Notes under the pieces: generated by a model
What the model was told of the DNA's origin: nothing
What the model saw: the letters and a program-made list of their open reading frames with translations, nothing else
The model's database searches: none
Source: an uncultured Eggerthellaceae bacterium
GTDB lineage: Bacteria > Actinomycetota > Coriobacteriia > Coriobacteriales > Eggerthellaceae
Assembly: GCA_910588095.1 (NCBI GenBank)
Contig: CAJUQH010000004.1
Span: forward strand, 75,527 to 139,526
Direction of reading: 5' to 3'
Length of the DNA stretch: 64,000 nt
Position numbers and translations under genes: made by a program
Shown here: piece after piece, positions 34,326 to 42,918 of the stretch
Position numbering within the stretch: position 1 is the stretch's first letter
Layout of the letters: every line of letters begins with the position of its first letter

Positions 34326-34580
34326 TTAGCTGTTGATGACGCCCTGCGGGTAGATGACCATCAGCACCAGCAGCGACACCATGAACACGATGGCGCAGAT
34401 GATGGTGATGCGGTCGAGGTTCTTCTCGATGATGCTCGTGCCGGTCTGGCTCGAGTACATCGACGACGCTATCATGTCAGAGATGCCCGTGCCCTTGCCC
34501 GAATGCATGAGGATGAACACGATCATGCCGACGCCCGAAAGCACCAGCAGCACCAGGAATACGATTACCAACCACAACAC
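34326..34580 (-). CDS. secG: Protein translocase subunit SecG
   Basis: An 84-residue membrane protein of the SecYEG channel. It has two hydrophobic helices (about 3-25 and 57-79) joined by a cytoplasmic loop with HSGKGTGISDMI, typical of SecG (the usual motif is QxxxGGG/GKGxGLSxxFG). It follows gpmI on the same strand after 78 bases, the common gap-pgk-tpi-gpm-secG arrangement, and is followed by tRNA-Leu. Confidence 0.92.
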   Translation of the reverse strand: MLWLVIVFLVLLVLSGVGMIVFILMHSGKGTGISDMIASSMYSSQTGTSIIEKNLDRITIICAIVFMVSLLVLMVIYPQGVINS

Positions 34581-34658
34581 AGCGGATTCTCTTTTCTAGC
34601 TTCTCACAGCTTGCTCGTTCAAAAGTCAAGTTGCAAGATTATACGTCAAGGCGCCCGT

Positions 34659-36215
34659 TCAGGCAAGCAAGCTCATGCCCGTCATCTCCGGCGGCACCGG
34701 CAGCCCCACCATCTCGAGCAGCGTGGGCGCGATATCGGCCAGCTTGCCGCGACGCCCTTGCAGGCTGCGCCCGCGGCCCGTGGCGTCCACCAGCACGAGC
34801 GGCACCGGCGCCGTGGTGTGGGCCGTGTGCGGCGTGCCGTCGTCGGCCAGCATCTTGTCGGCATTGCCGTGGTCGGCCGTCACCAACGTGGCGCCGCCCG
34901 CGCGCTCCATGGCCGCGAGCACCTTCCCCACGCCGGCGTCCACCGCTTCCACTGCCGCCACCGCAGCGGGGATCACGCCCGTGTGGCCCACCATGTCGCA
35001 GTTGGCGAAGTTCACGATGTACACGTCGGCCTCGCCCGCGTCGATGGCAGCCGCCAGGGTGTCGGCCACCTCGGGCTCGCTCATCTCGGGCTGCAGGTCG
35101 TAGGTGGCCACCTTGGGGCTGGCGATGAGCGCGCGCTCCTCGCCGGCCTTCTGCGCCTCGATGCCGCCGTTGAGGAAGAACGTCACGTGGGCGTACTTCT
35201 CGGTCTCGGCGATGTGGTACTGGCGCAGGCCCGCGTCGGCCAGCACGTCGGCCAGCACGTTGCCGGGGAACTCCTTGGGGAAGGCCACCGGCGCCGGGAT
35301 GCTCGGGTCGTACTCGGTCAGGCACACGAAGCGCACCTGCGGAAGCGCCGCTCGAGCGAAGCCCTCGAAGGCCGGGTCGGTGAAGGCGCGGGTGAGCTGG
35401 CGGGCGCGGTCGGGGCGGAAGTTGAAGAACACCACCGCGTCGCCGTCGCGGATGCCGCGCTGGTCGAAGGCCACGGGCGCCACGAACTCGTCGGTGACGC
35501 CTTCGGCGTAGGACGCCTCCATGGCCTGAACGGGCGCGCAGCCAGCCACGGCAGCCGGCTGCACCAGGGTGTCGTAAGCCCTCTGCACGCGGTCCCAGCG
35601 GTTGTCGCGGTCCATGGCGTAGTAGCGCCCGGAAACGGAGGCGATGGCGGCCTCGAAGCCTGGCGCGCGCAGGGCGTCCAGCTCACGCTCGAGATCCTCC
35701 ACGTAGCTGGCGCCGCTCGAGGGCGGCACGTCGCGGCCGTCCATGAAGCAATGCACCATCACCTGCGGCACGCCGGCGTCGCGCGCGGCGCGCAGCAGCG
35801 CGTAGAGGTGCGCGTTGGAAGAATGCACGCCGCCGTCGGAGAGCAGCCCCATGAGGTGCAAGGCCGCGCCAGGGGCGCAAGCGGCTTGGAACGCCTCTTG
35901 AAGCACCGGGTTGGCAGCCAGCGAGCCGTCGGCGCACGCGCGATTGATACGCGTGAGCTCCTGGAACACCACGCGCCCAGCGCCGATGTTCAGGTGGCCC
36001 ACCTCGGAATTGCCCATCTGCCCCTCGGGCAGGCCCACTGCCTCGCCTGACGCATCGAGCAGCGTATGGGGCCGCGCGGCCAGCAGCTCATCGAGCACCG
36101 GCGTGGCGGCCTGGGCTATGGCGTTGCCTGGCCCCGGCTCGTCCATGCCGAAGCCGTCCATGATGATGAGGCACGCCGGCAGCGCGAGCGCGCTGCGATC
36201 CGCCGCAGCGCCCAT
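34659..36215 (-). CDS. gpmI: 2,3-bisphosphoglycerate-independent phosphoglycerate mutase
   Basis: Interconverts 3- and 2-phosphoglycerate using two Mn ions and a phosphoserine. The 518-residue chain shows IIMDGFGMDEPGPGNAIAQA (metal-binding Asp), PEGQMGNSEVGHLNIGAGR (nucleophile Ser), the FFNFRPDRARQLTRAF segment and the late metal site TADHGNADKM. The ATG is one base after the tpiA stop, so the two are translationally coupled. Confidence 0.97.
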   Translation of the reverse strand: MGAAADRSALALPACLIIMDGFGMDEPGPGNAIAQAATPVLDELLAARPHTLLDASGEAVGLPEGQMGNSEVGHLNIGAGRVVFQELTRINRACADGSLAANPVLQEAFQAACAPGAALHLMGLLSDGGVHSSNAHLYALLRAARDAGVPQVMVHCFMDGRDVPPSSGASYVEDLERELDALRAPGFEAAIASVSGRYYAMDRDNRWDRVQRAYDTLVQPAAVAGCAPVQAMEASYAEGVTDEFVAPVAFDQRGIRDGDAVVFFNFRPDRARQLTRAFTDPAFEGFARAALPQVRFVCLTEYDPSIPAPVAFPKEFPGNVLADVLADAGLRQYHIAETEKYAHVTFFLNGGIEAQKAGEERALIASPKVATYDLQPEMSEPEVADTLAAAIDAGEADVYIVNFANCDMVGHTGVIPAAVAAVEAVDAGVGKVLAAMERAGGATLVTADHGNADKMLADDGTPHTAHTTAPVPLVLVDATGRGRSLQGRRGKLADIAPTLLEMVGLPVPPEMTGMSLLA

Positions 36216-36216
36216 G

Positions 36217-36987
36217 CTACAGCGCTTCCTTCACTATCTGGATGAACGAGGCGGCCTTGAGCGACGCGCCGCCGATGAGGCCGCCGTCGATGTCGGCTTC
36301 GGCCAGAAGCAGCGCGGCGTTGCCCTCGTTCATGGAGCCGCCGTACAGCACGCGCATGGCGTCGGCAGCTTCGGCGCCGTAGAGCCCGGCCAGCGTCTCG
36401 CGGATGGCCGCGCACACCTCCTGGGCCTGCTCGGGCGTGGCGGTGCGGCCGGTGCCGATGGCCCAGATGGGCTCGTAGGCCACCACCGAGCGACGGGCGT
36501 CAGCCTCGTCGATGCCCGCGAACGCAGCCTCCACCTGCGCCTTGACGTAGGCCAGGTAGGTGCCGTCGTCGCGCACCGCTAGCGACTCGCCCACGCACAC
36601 GATGGGCGCCAGGCCGCCGGCCAGCAGCGCCTTGGCCTTCTTGTTCACGTCCTCGTTCGTCTCGCCGAACAGCGTGCGGCGCTCGGAATGGCCGACGATG
36701 CACCAGGCGCAGCCCACTTCCTTGAGCATGGGCACCGATATCTCGCCCGTGAACGCGCCCGACGCCTCCCAATAGACGTTCTGGGCGCTCAGGCCCACCT
36801 TGCGCTTGTCGAACTCGAACACGGTCTTGACCGGCTTCAGGTCGATGTAGGGCGGGCATACCACCACGTCCACGGTCTCGACCCAGTCGTCGTAGAAGCC
36901 GTTGGATATCTCCTGAGCCAGCACGACTGCCTCGCCGTAGGTCTCGTTCATCTTCCAGTTGCCTGCAATGAGGGTCTTGCGTGCCAT
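36217..36987 (-). CDS. tpiA: Triosephosphate isomerase
   Basis: Interconverts DHAP and glyceraldehyde 3-phosphate. The 256-residue barrel begins ARKTLIAGNWKMNE (catalytic Lys), has IVGHSERR (catalytic His), AYEPIWAIGTG (catalytic Glu) and the C-terminal GGS and GGASL phosphate loops. The ATG at 36987 is chosen because it begins the family N-terminus; AAAGGA lies about 10 bases before it. It lies between pgk and gpmI. Confidence 0.97.
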   Translation of the reverse strand: MARKTLIAGNWKMNETYGEAVVLAQEISNGFYDDWVETVDVVVCPPYIDLKPVKTVFEFDKRKVGLSAQNVYWEASGAFTGEISVPMLKEVGCAWCIVGHSERRTLFGETNEDVNKKAKALLAGGLAPIVCVGESLAVRDDGTYLAYVKAQVEAAFAGIDEADARRSVVAYEPIWAIGTGRTATPEQAQEVCAAIRETLAGLYGAEAADAMRVLYGGSMNEGNAALLLAEADIDGGLIGGASLKAASFIQIVKEAL

Positions 36988-37121
36988 GGTCGTCAATCCT
37001 TTCGCTCGGGTCTCTCTTGTCTTCGGGCGAAGCGCTGCGCTGGACGCGCAACGGTCGCAGCGTGCAGCCATGCGGCCTTCGTGCCGCAAGCGCACGCGCT
37101 AAGGCCGCGCCAGCAGGCGCT

Positions 37122-38312
37122 CTAGCGCCTCAGCGCCTCCACGCCGGGAAGGGCCTCGCCCTGCACCAGCTCCATCGACGCCCCGCCGCCGGTGGAGATG
37201 AAGGTCATCTTCTCAGCCAGGTCGAACTTGTTCACCGCCGCCACCGAGTCGCCGCCGCCGATGATGGTGTCGGCCGCCTCGTTGGCCGCGACCGCGTCGG
37301 CCACCGCCTTCGTGCCCGCCTCGAACGACGGCATCTCGAACACGCCCATGGGGCCATTCCAGAACACGCTGGCCGCGTCGGCGATGGCGCTGGCGTAGAG
37401 CTGCGCCGTCTCGGGCCCGATGTCGAGCCCCATCATGCCCTCGGGCATGGCGCTGGCCGCCACCACCTCGGTGCGCGCATCGTTCGCGAAGGCATCGGCC
37501 ACCACCACGTCCACAGGCAGCAGCATCTTGACGCCCTTGGTCTCGGCCTTCGCAAGCATATCGCGCGCGGCGTCCACCCAGTCGTCCTCCTTCAGCGACG
37601 TTCCCACGCTGTAACCCTGGGCCAACAGGAACGTGAAGCACATGCCGCCGCCGATGATGAGCGCGTCGGCCTTGTCCATGAGGGCGTCGATGACCTTTAT
37701 CTTGTCGGACACCTTCGAGCCGCCGAGGATCGCCACGAACGGCCGCTTCGGGTCGTCCAGCATGCCGGTGAGCGTGCTCACCTCGCGCTGCATGAGGTAG
37801 CCCGCGTACGACGGCAGCAGCGCCGCCACGCCAGCCGTGGAGGCATGGGCGCGATGCGCGGTGCCGAAGGCGTCGTTCACGTACGCATCGGCCAGGGCAG
37901 CCAGCGCCTCGGCGAAGGCCGGGTCATTCTTCTTCTCGCGTTTGTCGAAGCGCACGTTCTCCAGCAGCACCACGTCGCCAGGCTCCATGGCATCGACGAC
38001 CTCCTGGGCGCCCTCGCCCACAACCTCGGTGCTGAGCACGATGTCGCGCCCCAGCAGCTCCTGCAGGCGGCGCGCCACCGGGCCCAGGCTGAAGGCCTCC
38101 TCGTAGCCTTCGCCCGCCGGTCGGCCACGATGGCTCACGAGCACCACCTTGGCGCCGTCGTCCAGCAGCTTGCTCAGGGTAGGCAGCGCCGCGCGCAGGC
38201 GCGTGTCGTCGGTGACGTTGCCCGCGTCATCCACGGGGGCGTTGAAATCCACGCGCACGAGCACGCGCTTGCCCTGCGCGTCCAGCTCGTCGATGCTCCG
38301 AATGTCAGCCAT
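37122..38312 (-). CDS. pgk: Phosphoglycerate kinase
   Basis: Transfers phosphate from 1,3-bisphosphoglycerate to ADP. The 396-residue protein has VLVRVDFNAPVD near the N-terminus, SHRGRP, the basic substrate patch, the hinge segment GGSKVSDKI, and the nucleotide-binding GGGDSVAAV near the C-terminus. AAAGGA precedes the ATG. It is separated from gap by an unusually long 197-base structured spacer. Confidence 0.97.
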   Translation of the reverse strand: MADIRSIDELDAQGKRVLVRVDFNAPVDDAGNVTDDTRLRAALPTLSKLLDDGAKVVLVSHRGRPAGEGYEEAFSLGPVARRLQELLGRDIVLSTEVVGEGAQEVVDAMEPGDVVLLENVRFDKREKKNDPAFAEALAALADAYVNDAFGTAHRAHASTAGVAALLPSYAGYLMQREVSTLTGMLDDPKRPFVAILGGSKVSDKIKVIDALMDKADALIIGGGMCFTFLLAQGYSVGTSLKEDDWVDAARDMLAKAETKGVKMLLPVDVVVADAFANDARTEVVAASAMPEGMMGLDIGPETAQLYASAIADAASVFWNGPMGVFEMPSFEAGTKAVADAVAANEAADTIIGGGDSVAAVNKFDLAEKMTFISTGGGASMELVQGEALPGVEALRR

Positions 38313-38364
38313 CAGCCAATTCCTTTCGATTCAAAAGATTCCGAGGTTGGGTATCGGACAGCGA

Positions 38365-38466
38365 GAAGCCCCGAGGTGCCCGAGATTTCCGTGAAGGCTC
38401 GGCGAAGCGTACCTCGTGGTACGCGAGCCGAACCTGGAACGGCAAGGTCGGGTGCATCGGGGCTTC
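38365..38466 (-). ncRNA. Structured spacer in the gap-pgk transcript
   Basis: The gap-pgk spacer can fold into a three-tier stem: GAAGCCCCGA/TCGGGGCTTC (38365-38374 with 38457-38466), then GCCCGA/TCGGGT (38378-38383 with 38448-38453), and a central arm GGCTC/GAGCC topped by GCGTACC-TCGT-GGTACGC (38407-38424). No T-run follows. It may be a processing or stability element in the glycolytic mRNA. Parts resemble the groES-groEL spacer. Confidence 0.45.
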
Positions 38467-38509
38467 GTAGCGGCAGCTTCATCCGCTCGTCGCGTCAGTG
38501 CGAGCGGGG

Positions 38510-39511
38510 CTAAAGAAGGATCTTCACGAGGTCCTTCACGCGGTTGCTGTAGCCCCACTCGTTGTCGTACCAGCTCACGCATTTGACGAAGTTGCCCTCG
38601 CCGCCCATTACCATGGTCAGCTTCGAGTCGAAGATGGACGAATGGTCGTTATGCACGATGTCGATGGACACGATGGGGTCTTCGGTGTACTCCAGGATGC
38701 CCTTCAGCGGGCCCTCGGCCGCAGCCTTCATGGCGGCGTTGATCTCGTCGACGGTCACGTCGCGCTCGAGCTCCACGGTCAGGTCGACCATCGAGCCGTC
38801 GGGGGTGGGAACGCGGGTGGCGAAGCCGTCCAGCTTGCCCTTCAGCTCGGGCAGCACCAGGGCCACCGCGCGGGCGGCGCCGGTGGTGGTGGGGATCATG
38901 GACATGGCGGCCGCGCGGGCACGGCGCAGGTCCTTGTGGGGCAGGTCGAGGATCTTCTGGTCGTTGGTGTAGGAGTGGATGGTGTTCATGAAGCCGCGCT
39001 TGATGCCGAAGCTGTCCAGCAGCACCTTGGCGAACGGCGCCAGGCAGTTGGTGGTGCACGAGGCGTTGGAGATGATGTTGTGCTTCTCCGGATCGTACAG
39101 GTCGTCGTTGACGCCCATGACGATGGTGATGTCCTCGTTCTTGGCAGGGGCGGAGATGATCACCTTCTTGGCACCGGCGTCGATGTGCTGCTTGGCCAGG
39201 TTGGCGTCGGTGAAGAAGCCCGTGGACTCCACCACCACGTCGACGCCCAGCTCGCCCCAAGGCAGGTTCTTGGGCTCGCGGTCGGAAAGCACCTTCACGG
39301 CATGGCCGTCGGCGATGAAGCCATCGTCGGTGACCAGCACCTCGTCGAAGGCGCGGCCATGGATGGAATCGTACTTCAGCAGATGGGCGAGAGCCTTCAC
39401 GTCGCCCAGGTCGTTGACGGCAACAACCTCGATGTCAGGGTCGTTCACCATAGCGCGGAACGCCAAGCGGCCGATGCGACCGAAACCGTTGATGCCTACT
39501 TTCGTTGCCAT
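38510..39511 (-). CDS. gap: Glyceraldehyde-3-phosphate dehydrogenase
   Basis: Oxidises and phosphorylates glyceraldehyde 3-phosphate with NAD. The 333-residue protein starts TKVGINGFGRIGRLAFRAM (NAD loop), has the catalytic ISNASCTTNCLAPFAKV segment and the C-terminal SWYDNEWGYSNRV signature. The ATG at 39511 has AAAGGA upstream; a longer reading begins in the spacer. It is the first gene of gap-pgk-tpiA-gpmI-secG. Confidence 0.97.
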   Translation of the reverse strand: MATKVGINGFGRIGRLAFRAMVNDPDIEVVAVNDLGDVKALAHLLKYDSIHGRAFDEVLVTDDGFIADGHAVKVLSDREPKNLPWGELGVDVVVESTGFFTDANLAKQHIDAGAKKVIISAPAKNEDITIVMGVNDDLYDPEKHNIISNASCTTNCLAPFAKVLLDSFGIKRGFMNTIHSYTNDQKILDLPHKDLRRARAAAMSMIPTTTGAARAVALVLPELKGKLDGFATRVPTPDGSMVDLTVELERDVTVDEINAAMKAAAEGPLKGILEYTEDPIVSIDIVHNDHSSIFDSKLTMVMGGEGNFVKCVSWYDNEWGYSNRVKDLVKILL

Positions 39512-39807
39512 GTGTTTTCCTTTCGAGAAGAACCTGCTCGTATATGCCAAAGCACGGCCAGTTTACCACGGAACATCGCCCGCACGACGCCGTGCTGCGC
39601 GACCATGCCCTTTCTGCGGATTGAATGGGAGCGCGTCTGACGCATCGACAATGGTCACAAGGATGAGGGCTATATGACATCTCGATGATTCATCTTCCCC
39701 CAAACGATGGATCCGTGGTATAAATAATCGTGCCGGTGTGCTAGCAATAGCACGATGGCTCCAAACTGGCGAGGGTGCTCCCTCGCTTTTTTCTAGCAAA
39801 TTTTCCG
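39512..39807. other. Intergenic region between gap and whiA with AT-rich promoter and plus-strand terminator
   Basis: About 296 bases. It must hold the gap promoter; a minus-strand candidate is TTGCTA, 17 nt, TTTATA (around 39720-39748). It also has a plus-strand hairpin with a T6 tract (39769-39792) although no plus-strand gene ends there, and an AT-rich TATAAATAAT at 39719-39728. Confidence 0.5.
39731..39792 (+). ncRNA. Candidate small RNA between gap and whiA
   Basis: A plus-strand unit without any reading frame: TATAAA (39719-39724), then about 60 transcribed bases containing hairpin GTGCTA-GCAA-TAGCAC (39738-39753) and a canonical terminator GCGAGGG-TGCT-CCCTCGC-TTTTTT (39769-39792). 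The T-tract is on the plus strand only, so it does not serve the minus-strand whiA. No good -35 box is visible. It could be a small RNA or antisense to the gap leader. Confidence 0.4.
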
Positions 39808-40740
39808 CTACCCCAGGGCCTCCTTCGCCATCTGCTCCAAGCGGCGCACGCGGTGGTTGATGGCCGACTTCGAAAGCGGCGGGTCGGAAAGCTCGCCCAG
39901 CTCCTTCATCGAAGCGTCGGGGTGCTGCACCCGCAGGCGGATGAACTCCTGCAGCGCAGGCGGCAGGTCGGCCATGCCGTAGTGCTCCACCACCGTGCGG
40001 ATGGTGACTATCTGGTCCACGGCGGCGTTGCTGGCCTTCTTCTGGTTGGCCATCTCGGCGTTGGTCAGGCGGTTCACGTCGTTGCGCACGCTCTTGACCA
40101 CCCGCTCCTCCTCCATCACCAGCGCCGCGTGATGCGCGCCGGTGTAGGCCAGGAACTCCAGGATGGCGTTGCCGCTCTTCAGGTACACCATGTACGAGCT
40201 GCGCCGCTGCATGATGCGGGCGTTGATGCCCTTCTCGGCCATGAGGCCCACCAGGCCGCGCGCCAGCTCCTCGGTCTCCACGATGACCTCGAAGTGGAAG
40301 TCGCTGCGGGGGTGCGATATGAAGCCCGACCCCAGGAACGCCCCGCGCAGGTACGCCGCCGCGCAGCATTGCTTCGCCACCAGCGCAGGCTCGATGCCCA
40401 GCACCAGGCCCCCTTCGGCGCTGAGCACGCCCAGGTCGACCAGGGCCGCGGCCAGGCGCGGCTGGTCGGGCACCTCTATGAGGAAGTTCGGCGTCTTATG
40501 CAGCACGCTGCGGCGCATGGTGAGCTCGGTCTTGAGGTCGTAGAGCCCGTGCAGCAGCCGCGTGACCAGGCGCGCCACCCCGGGCACGTCGGTGGCCACC
40601 TCCATGCGGTAGGCACCGGGGCCGCTCACGAACAGCGTGCCCTCGATGCGCACGAGGGCCGCCAGCGTGGCGCGCTCGCAATGGGAGCACTCCGGCGGCA
40701 CATGGGCCATCTCTTCTTTGACGTCGGAGGTGAAGGACAT
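39808..40740 (-). CDS. whiA: WhiA family regulator
   Basis: A 310-residue protein with a degenerate LAGLIDADG homing-endonuclease fold (about 1-215, with AYLRGAFLGSGFI and HHAALVMEEERVVKSVRNDVNR segments). It is joined to a C-terminal helix-turn-helix (about 240-305, SMKELGELSDPPLSKSAINH). In Actinobacteria WhiA controls sporulation or division genes; in Firmicutes it affects chromosome segregation and division. It is the last gene of uvrC-rapZ-yvcK-whiA. Confidence 0.95.
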   Translation of the reverse strand: MSFTSDVKEEMAHVPPECSHCERATLAALVRIEGTLFVSGPGAYRMEVATDVPGVARLVTRLLHGLYDLKTELTMRRSVLHKTPNFLIEVPDQPRLAAALVDLGVLSAEGGLVLGIEPALVAKQCCAAAYLRGAFLGSGFISHPRSDFHFEVIVETEELARGLVGLMAEKGINARIMQRRSSYMVYLKSGNAILEFLAYTGAHHAALVMEEERVVKSVRNDVNRLTNAEMANQKKASNAAVDQIVTIRTVVEHYGMADLPPALQEFIRLRVQHPDASMKELGELSDPPLSKSAINHRVRRLEQMAKEALG

Positions 40741-40815
40741 GGGCGGCCTCCTCGGCGTTGCGGCGGTCAGGGACGGGCAGGTCGGGAACAGGGGCGGAAC
40801 GCGGCGGCTCGCAGG

Positions 40816-41967
40816 CTAGCAGCTCTTGCGCGCCTGCGAGAGCTTTATCACCTGCAGGAACGCCTCGCGCATGGCCCGGGACGAATGCCAGGTGGGGCGC
40901 TCGGCATCCACCAGGTCGCGCGCCAGCACGATGGGGCCGAGCGCCTGGATGGCCATGACATCCTGGTAGTCGATGGCCACGGGGCGCACGCTGGCGGCAA
41001 GGCGGTAGTCCTCCAGGTCGGCCGTGGAGGCATGCTCGGAGCCTTCCCCAGCTAGGGCGTTGAACGTGCCCGTGGCGGGGCTGTCGGCGCGCAGGGGCAC
41101 CGCGGAATGCACCAGCACGTAGTCGAGCAGGCCCTCCATGCCGTGGTCGAGCAGCGCCTGCACGTGCTCGCGGGCGGTCAGGCCCCAGGTCTCGCCCTGG
41201 GTGTCGGCCAGCGAGCACACGAACAGCACGTGGGCGCGCGAGCCGCGGATGGCCTCCACCACGCCCGGCACCAGCAGGTTGGGGATGATGGAAGTGAACA
41301 GCGAGCCGGGCCCCAGCACGATGAGATCGGCATCGCGCAGCGCCTGGAGCGCAGGCTCGTAGGCGGTTATGGGGCCGTGCCCCGCATCGGGCAGCAGCCG
41401 CACGCGCTCGAGCGCCGTCTTGGAGTGGCACGCCACGGCCTGGCCGTCGAGCAGCCGCCCGTCGCGGGTGACCGCCTCGAGCACCACGTGGTCGAGGGTG
41501 GAGGGGTGCACGTGCCCTTGCGCGCCCAGCAGCCGCTCGCAGATGGCGATGGCCTCGGGGAACGACCCGCAGGCGTCTTCGAGCGCAGCCAGCAGCAGGT
41601 TGCCCAGCGCGTGGTCGCGCGCCACGGCGAAGCGGTACTTGAACGCGCGCACGAGCGGGTCCTGCGGGTCGCGCGCGAAGGCGGCTATGCACTTGCGTAT
41701 GTCGCCCGGCGGCGTGACGTCGGCCTCCTCGCGCAGGATGCCGGTAGAGCCGCCATCGTCGGCCATGGCCACCACGGCGCTCGTCTCCACCTGCAACGAA
41801 AGCAGCGTGCGGATGGACATGGGGCTGCCCGTGCCGCCGCCCACCACCACGGCGCGCAGGCCGCGGGTGTCCACGCCGCGCATATCCAGCGCGCCGGGCT
41901 CGCTGGCCAGTGCCTCGAAGGACAGCGTGGCCGACTTGTCCACATGGAAGGGGTGCTTCACCGCCAT
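40816..41967 (-). CDS. yvcK: YvcK/CofD-family protein (gluconeogenesis factor)
   Basis: A 383-residue UDP-N-acetylglucosamine-binding protein of the YvcK/CofD family, needed in other bacteria for growth on gluconeogenic carbon sources and for peptidoglycan homeostasis. Visible are the Rossmann start VVVGGGTGSPMSIRTLLSL, the MADDGGSTGILREE motif, PPGDIRKCIAAFA, and VLGPGSLFTSIIPNLLVPG. GGAAGG lies 9 bases before the ATG at 41967, favouring it over an in-frame GTG two codons earlier. It lies between rapZ and whiA. Confidence 0.93.
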   Translation of the reverse strand: MAVKHPFHVDKSATLSFEALASEPGALDMRGVDTRGLRAVVVGGGTGSPMSIRTLLSLQVETSAVVAMADDGGSTGILREEADVTPPGDIRKCIAAFARDPQDPLVRAFKYRFAVARDHALGNLLLAALEDACGSFPEAIAICERLLGAQGHVHPSTLDHVVLEAVTRDGRLLDGQAVACHSKTALERVRLLPDAGHGPITAYEPALQALRDADLIVLGPGSLFTSIIPNLLVPGVVEAIRGSRAHVLFVCSLADTQGETWGLTAREHVQALLDHGMEGLLDYVLVHSAVPLRADSPATGTFNALAGEGSEHASTADLEDYRLAASVRPVAIDYQDVMAIQALGPIVLARDLVDAERPTWHSSRAMREAFLQVIKLSQARKSC

Positions 41968-41982
41968 GGCCACCGGCCTTCC

Positions 41983-42906
41983 CTACTTCTCGGCCAGCTT
42001 GAGGTCGCGATGCGCCACGCTCACGCGGTAGCCCTTGGTCTTCAGGTAGTCTCCGGTCGACTCCGCCAGCGCCACGCTGCGGTGCTGGCCGCCGGTGCAG
42101 CCCACGGCTATGGCCAGCTGCTGCTTGCCCTCGGCCACGTAGCCGGGCATGACCACGTCGAGCAGGTCGTGCCAGCGCTGGTTGAACTCTATGGTCTCGT
42201 CGCGCAGCATGACGAAGTCGCGCACGGGAGCGTCGAGCCCGGTCAGGGGGCGCAGGTCCTCGTCGTAGTAGGGGTTCGGCAGGAAGCGCACGTCCATGAC
42301 CAGGTCGGCGTCGGTGGGTGCGCCGTGCTTGAACCCGAAGGAGTACACCGTCACGGCCAGGCCCTTCCGCACGTTCTCGGCACCGAACAGCGACCGGATG
42401 GTGGTGCGCAGCTTCTGGGGCATCATGTCGGTGGTGTTGATGCGGTGGTCGGCGCTGTCGCGGAAGCGGCTCAGCAGCTCGCGCTCGCGGGCGATGCCCT
42501 GGGCGATGGAGGTGCCGTCAGCGCACATGGGGTGGCGGCGGCGCGAGCTCTTGTACCGAGCCACCAGCTTCTCGTCGTCGGCGTCGAGGAAGAACATCGT
42601 GTAGCGGATGCCGCGGTCGGTGAGCGCCTGCAGCTCGTCGCCCAGCGTGCCGAAGAAGTCGCCGTTGCGGGCGTCGCACACCACGGCCAGGCGCTGGGGC
42701 GCGTCGGGGTCGGGGGCGGCAGCACCGCGCACGCCGGTGGTGCGGCGCAGGTCGACCAGGCTGCCGATGAGGTTCGAGGGCAGGTTGTCCACGCAGAAGT
42801 AGCCCAGGTCCTCGAACACGTGCATGGCCTCGGTGCGGCCGGCCCCGCTCATGCCAGTGACTATGACCAGGTCGGGCATCGTCTCGTTCTGAACTTCATC
42901 GCTCAT
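41983..42906 (-). CDS. rapZ: RNase adapter / nucleotide-binding protein RapZ (YvcJ)
   Basis: A 307-residue P-loop protein. The N-terminal nucleotide-binding loop is GMSGAGRTEA (about 18-27), followed by EDLGYFCVDNLPSNLI. The C-terminal half has DVRFLPNPYY, an early Asp-rich segment and the IAVGCTGGQHRSVALAE block, all typical. In Gram-negative bacteria RapZ controls glucosamine-6-phosphate synthase; in Gram-positives its role is less clear. It lies 12 bases after uvrC and 15 before yvcK. Confidence 0.95.
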   Translation of the reverse strand: MSDEVQNETMPDLVIVTGMSGAGRTEAMHVFEDLGYFCVDNLPSNLIGSLVDLRRTTGVRGAAAPDPDAPQRLAVVCDARNGDFFGTLGDELQALTDRGIRYTMFFLDADDEKLVARYKSSRRRHPMCADGTSIAQGIARERELLSRFRDSADHRINTTDMMPQKLRTTIRSLFGAENVRKGLAVTVYSFGFKHGAPTDADLVMDVRFLPNPYYDEDLRPLTGLDAPVRDFVMLRDETIEFNQRWHDLLDVVMPGYVAEGKQQLAIAVGCTGGQHRSVALAESTGDYLKTKGYRVSVAHRDLKLAEK

Positions 42907-42918
42907 GGGCGCGGCCTT

